DNA from: Kalmanozyma brasiliensis GHG001
Lineage: Eukaryota; Basidiomycota; Ustilaginomycetes; Ustilaginales
Length of the DNA: 64,000 bases
Reading direction: 5' to 3'
NCBI RefSeq assembly: GCF_000497045.1
Contig: NW_015961970.1
Location: forward strand, 1,889,706-1,953,705
In this document: positions 60,299 to 64,000 of the stretch, piece after piece
Numbering within the stretch: the first letter of the stretch is position 1
Layout of the letters: every line of letters begins with the position of its first letter
The notes under the pieces: generated by a model
What the model was told of the DNA's origin: nothing
What the model saw: the letters and a program-made list of their open reading frames with translations, nothing else
Database searches by the model: none
Position numbers and translations under genes: made by a program

Positions 60299-63200
60299 TC
60301 ACTGATAAAAATGAAGGTCGAAGGCGGTCTTCCAAGCCACGGCGTCTTCTGCAGATGATGCTTGAAGATAGAGGATCTCGGCACCATCGACGATGCGCAG
60401 GTTGACACCGCCAAGGATCTCGACGGGTCGAACGAGCTTCAGCATCGAGCGGAGCAAGACAGGCGCACTAGGATCTTTGCTCCTCGTCTGCTCGGTGCAC
60501 AGGACTGCAACATCACTACACAGGATCATGGACATGCGCTGATCCTCGGTCACTTGTTGCAGATGGTCCGCGGAAAGGATATGACTTTGGCCCGGCAGGC
60601 CGGAAGGCGACAGCATGCTGCTGTTTCGTTGCGGCCCAGCACCGCCGACGGATGCACTTCTGCTGGAACGAACAAATCCGGGAACGCGGCGGACCACTCG
60701 CTTGAGCTGCAGAGATCCATCCTTGAGCAGTCGACGGTGAGGCTGCACCAACGGCTCACCGATCGAGCCTCGGATGCGGTACTGCCACCCGAGCAATCGT
60801 CGGTCCTGCTCGGACTGGCGCTTGCTCTCGTTGACTTTGGACGCGATCTGCGTCACATGCTCCAGCGCGGCTGCAAGGGCGTCGGCATCAGTCAGACGAG
60901 CAGTGTCGGTGCTCTTGACCAGGTCCTCCAGGAGCAGACGGTATCTCGGAATCCTTTGCACTGGTAGCAGCAGGTAGCTTTCGACGTTGAGCTGCGCGTG
61001 TCGAGGATGCGTACGGCAGCGCTGCATGAATGTCTTGATCTTCTTGCGCTGCAAAGGAGAGAGATGGCCGTCGTTGCCGAAGATACCAGAGCCAGGGCCG
61101 GCGGCCATCATGGCCGGCGTGAAGCCATGGGCGAATGCTGCGGCGGCGGTGCCGTGATGCGCAGACATGGCTCCCAGTGCCTGTAGAGCTCCGTAACCCG
61201 GTCCTCGCAGGGTCAAGCCTCCGCCATGAGTAGCCGAAGACGGCACCATCCAGGCGTGGATGCGCTCCTGGGCAGAGTCGCAGTTGTTGATGTAACTCGA
61301 GTACATCTTGAAGAAAGCAGCATGCTTCGAGAAGACCGAAGCCACGTTCTCTGCCACAGCCGCGGTCTCTTGAGCACTCATCTCGCCTGGAGCATCTTGA
61401 TCGTGCTCAAGGACAGGGCTTGTCACGGCGATAAGCGAAGGCAGAAAGACGGTGCGGTGGAACCGCAGCAGTGCCTCGACGTTGCCAAACACAGAGCGAT
61501 GCTCGGTGGGCGGAACCACGGGAACGCCGCTGTTGCCATCCGCGGGCGCCATGGCTGGCTTGACATAGATGTCGACCAGCTCGCTAAGACCCTTGACGTA
61601 TGTGCGCTCTGTTGACACAATCTCTGCAATGATGCGGAATCGTCGGATCGAGTCGTCCTTGGTGCAGTGTGCGGTGCTCATGCGAGCCGAATCACACGTA
61701 GCAGTCTCCGAGACGGAGCTGGCAGCCGTACTGGCAACGTAGTCCCCGCTCGAGTCTCGCGACTTGGTGGACGGGTTGCTCGACTCTGCTCGATGCATGC
61801 TTGGTGTGCGCGAGTGGCTGCCGGTGTCGCGGAGCTGCGCCAGGTTGTTCTTGCTGGGTCCGACAAACGAGGCCGCTTCGGTTCGTGCAGCGGCTAGGTC
61901 GTCAAGATCGCGCAGGTAGTGCATGAGAGCACGCAGACGAGTGCGGTGCTGGTGAAGGCTCTCCTCATCCATCTCCATCGGGGAGGCAGGATGCACTGAG
62001 TCATCTGCGTCATCATCGCCGGTCAAACCGGTGGGAGCAGGTACTGCGAAGGCGTGCACGGGCAGGAAAGTGCGTCTTCGATTCTTTTTCGCCTCTGCGT
62101 CCGACACGAATGGCTGCAAGAGAGCGGCCGACTCCGAGGGCGTGGCAGGCCCAGATGGAAGGTCAAATGCGACAGCAAGGTGATCGGTGTTGCTGTCGCC
62201 GTCCATAGCAGCGGACAGGCTGTGAGATGCGAGGGCAATCGAGGAGGGGACAGGCTCGGACTGAGAAGCAACCATCAGCGGAGCTGCTGCGCTCTTTGAG
62301 ACGATCGAGTTGGTCCTCCTGGCGCTGGCGGCCAAGCGAAGCGATTTACGCGCCGCTCTCGGCGACGGGAAGCTGGCTTGAGTGGGGCTCGGCTCCTGAT
62401 ACATGCTGGCCAGTCTCTGGCTCGAAGCCTTGCGACCGATCTTCTTGAGGAAGCCACCCCACTTGCCTCCGTTCGAGAGACGTCGGCCGACCACTTCGAC
62501 ATTGGCATGTTCGATGACTTGGTCCTCGTAGCCAGTCGCAGGTCGCGAGCTCACCTCTTGAGGTCTGATGTATCCGCTGTCGTCGTCCTGGGAGTCCGGC
62601 GTCGATACTGGCGGCGTAGGAGAACCGAAATGGCCCCTGAGCATGTTTTGCAGGTCATTCGCGCTGCGCATACGGGCCATGAAGGGTCGTGCGGGTAGCG
62701 GCTGATCGAGAAGGCCAGATTGGCGGGGCTCGAACGGCTCGTCGTTGGCCAAGTGCGCTTGTGCGGCCAGCAAGGGATTTGTTGTCGTTTGATGAGCAGG
62801 CGAGAGCAGAGGCGCCACAATACCTTGCCACGGACCAGCAAAGCGGTTCCCTTCGACAAAGAGATAGTTGAGCTTGGACATACGGTGCAACCAGCTTGGC
62901 AGGAAGAGGAGCTGATTGTTGCGCAGACTGAGACGCTGCAGCTCTTGGAGCTGAATCAAGCTTGATGGAAGGTGCTGCAGTCCGGTGGAGTCGACCGACA
63001 GCGTTCGCAGGGCACGCAGATTGAGCATCCAGTCGGGCAGGTCGCCCACGGGGTTGCCGGAGAGGTCGAGTTCCTCGAGCGCGACACAAGCGCCAATGGC
63101 ATCAGGAAGACGCTGCAAAGCGCAATTGGATAAGTCCAGGACCAGCAGGTTGCAAGCGAGCGGCAAGGCGCGCTCCAGCACCTCGACGAGCCCCTCTGCT

Positions 63201-63988
63201 CGATTTCCGCCGAGCAGAAGGTGGGTCGTGTTAGGGCCCGTCTCGGCCTCGATCTGGGCCATGGTCAAGTCACGGCCTTCAACGATGGTGGCGCTACCCT
63301 CCTCGGCGGTCTTGACCGCCTTGGACTCGTCTACGTCTGTCTCGACGCTTTCGTCAAAGTCGTAGAGACCCTCCTCCCAGCGCATCTTGCTGGTGTACGC
63401 GCCGACAATGTGGCTGAACTCGGCATTGTGCAAGAAGCTGTTGATCGACACGTCGGACACTCTGCGTGCGCGCGACGCAGCCGACGAGGTACGCAAAGAG
63501 ATTCTCGACGGCGAGTCTCGCCTCGGACCGCCTTCTGCTGCCTGCTGGAAAGCATCGACAGAGTCGCTGAGGTCATCAATGGTCGTGTTGAGATCGTCGA
63601 TGGTGGAAATGCGCTGCAGAGATGGGCGACTGGGCCTGTTGTTCGCCAAGGCTGGGGGGCGGTAGGGCGAAGTGCGTGGCGAACTGTCTGTGAAGGGCGA
63701 AGTTCGGAGCGATCCCATGGATGGCGACTGTCTCAGTGAGCTGGTGCGCGGCGGGCTCTGGAGTTCGGGGAGATTTCTTCCGCCGATCTCGCCAGATGTC
63801 GGGGTGAGAACGGAAGAGCAGGTCGGACTGGAGATGGAAGACGACAGAGTCTGCGAATGCTGTGTCGCGCTGACCGCTGCTGGGAGATAGTTGGCCGAGT
63901 CCGACGAGCAGCGGGTACGGGAGTCGCGACGAAGCGGAATGGAGGGTTTGGCCAATGGCGATGCAGAGGCGACAGCAGCTGCGATCAT
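60299..63988 (-). CDS. LRR-DH-PH Rho guanine-nucleotide exchange factor; 5' end not resolved
   Basis: At least 1229 residues. The frame stays open from the ATG at 63988 for four more codons to the window edge, so the real start may lie outside. A Ser/Pro-rich N-terminus leads to leucine-rich repeats at about 255-385 (LLVLDLSNCALQRLPDAIG, LEELDLSGNPVGDLPDWM, LQRLSLRNNQLLFLPSWL). A disordered region follows, then a DH domain at about 783-1060 (FRIIAEIVSTERTYVKGL; LLPVQRIPRYRLLLEDLV) and a PH-like domain at about 1090-1228 (ILCSDVAVLCTEQ; SAEDAVAWKTAFDLHF). The DH domain holds a Gly/Ala-rich insertion of about 60 residues before KIKTFMQRC. DH domains activate Rho GTPases; which GTPase is unknown. 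LRR-plus-DH fusion is unusual outside fungi. Ends cleanly at 60299. Confidence 0.85.
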   Translation of the reverse strand: MIAAAVASASPLAKPSIPLRRDSRTRCSSDSANYLPAAVSATQHSQTLSSSISSPTCSSVLTPTSGEIGGRNLPELQSPPRTSSLRQSPSMGSLRTSPFTDSSPRTSPYRPPALANNRPSRPSLQRISTIDDLNTTIDDLSDSVDAFQQAAEGGPRRDSPSRISLRTSSAASRARRVSDVSINSFLHNAEFSHIVGAYTSKMRWEEGLYDFDESVETDVDESKAVKTAEEGSATIVEGRDLTMAQIEAETGPNTTHLLLGGNRAEGLVEVLERALPLACNLLVLDLSNCALQRLPDAIGACVALEELDLSGNPVGDLPDWMLNLRALRTLSVDSTGLQHLPSSLIQLQELQRLSLRNNQLLFLPSWLHRMSKLNYLFVEGNRFAGPWQGIVAPLLSPAHQTTTNPLLAAQAHLANDEPFEPRQSGLLDQPLPARPFMARMRSANDLQNMLRGHFGSPTPPVSTPDSQDDDSGYIRPQEVSSRPATGYEDQVIEHANVEVVGRRLSNGGKWGGFLKKIGRKASSQRLASMYQEPSPTQASFPSPRAARKSLRLAASARRTNSIVSKSAAAPLMVASQSEPVPSSIALASHSLSAAMDGDSNTDHLAVAFDLPSGPATPSESAALLQPFVSDAEAKKNRRRTFLPVHAFAVPAPTGLTGDDDADDSVHPASPMEMDEESLHQHRTRLRALMHYLRDLDDLAAARTEAASFVGPSKNNLAQLRDTGSHSRTPSMHRAESSNPSTKSRDSSGDYVASTAASSVSETATCDSARMSTAHCTKDDSIRRFRIIAEIVSTERTYVKGLSELVDIYVKPAMAPADGNSGVPVVPPTEHRSVFGNVEALLRFHRTVFLPSLIAVTSPVLEHDQDAPGEMSAQETAAVAENVASVFSKHAAFFKMYSSYINNCDSAQERIHAWMVPSSATHGGGLTLRGPGYGALQALGAMSAHHGTAAAAFAHGFTPAMMAAGPGSGIFGNDGHLSPLQRKKIKTFMQRCRTHPRHAQLNVESYLLLPVQRIPRYRLLLEDLVKSTDTARLTDADALAAALEHVTQIASKVNESKRQSEQDRRLLGWQYRIRGSIGEPLVQPHRRLLKDGSLQLKRVVRRVPGFVRSSRSASVGGAGPQRNSSMLSPSGLPGQSHILSADHLQQVTEDQRMSMILCSDVAVLCTEQTRSKDPSAPVLLRSMLKLVRPVEILGGVNLRIVDGAEILYLQASSAEDAVAWKTAFDLHFYQ

Positions 63989-64000
63989 TTCATTGGCGGC

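Overview
The window is fungal nuclear DNA. GC-rich third positions, long mostly intronless genes, a few short GT-AG introns and the protein families present all point to a smut-type basidiomycete (Ustilaginaceae such as Ustilago, Sporisorium or Pseudozyma-like yeasts). The species assignment is inference. There are 23 supported protein genes on both strands. I see no rRNA or tRNA genes, CRISPR arrays, transposons or operons. One short run of Ns (55443-55466) marks an assembly gap.

Layout. 0-5 kb: the 5' end of an unrecognised lysine-rich protein gene (minus), then a mitochondrial group: TIM8, the 51-kDa complex I subunit and a small predicted mitochondrial membrane protein. 5-17 kb: an MFS sugar transporter, a Cdc7/SepH-type kinase with an ARM-like C-terminus, an AKR7-type aldo/keto reductase, Elongator subunit ELP4 and a secreted ferritin-like Rds1 protein. 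18-21.3 kb: about 3.4 kb without a supportable gene. 21.3-28 kb: a Dal5/Liz1-type permease, UTP11, COX11 and ORC4. 28-37 kb: a large Mit1/Mi-2-like CHD remodeller whose frame is broken once, divergent from an RFC clamp-loader subunit. 37-49.4 kb: a three-exon single-pass surface protein, a PAP2/dolichyldiphosphatase-like enzyme, a Tea1-like kelch/coiled-coil protein and a small basidiomycete membrane protein. 50-64 kb: a C2H2 protein with a long pyrimidine-rich leader, an unrecognised gene interrupted by the gap, an OXR1/TLDc protein and an LRR-DH-PH RhoGEF that reaches the window edge.

Most of the content is housekeeping: mitochondrial import and respiration (TIM8, NDUFV1, COX11), replication and chromatin (ORC4, RFC, CHD), ribosome biogenesis and tRNA modification (UTP11, ELP4), and septation, polarity and Rho signalling (kinase, Tea1, RhoGEF, possible wall sensor). 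ORC4, the CHD gene and the RFC subunit are consecutive, in a convergent then divergent arrangement, but I see no evidence that they form a functional cluster.

I found no convincing new multi-gene system. The points most worth checking are gene-model and sequence-level: a probable one-base frameshift in the CHD gene, a likely hidden first exon of the complex I subunit, an in-phase 54-nt exon that looks like a copy of the end of its neighbour, a gap whose length modulo 3 can be predicted, and the large gene-free interval.
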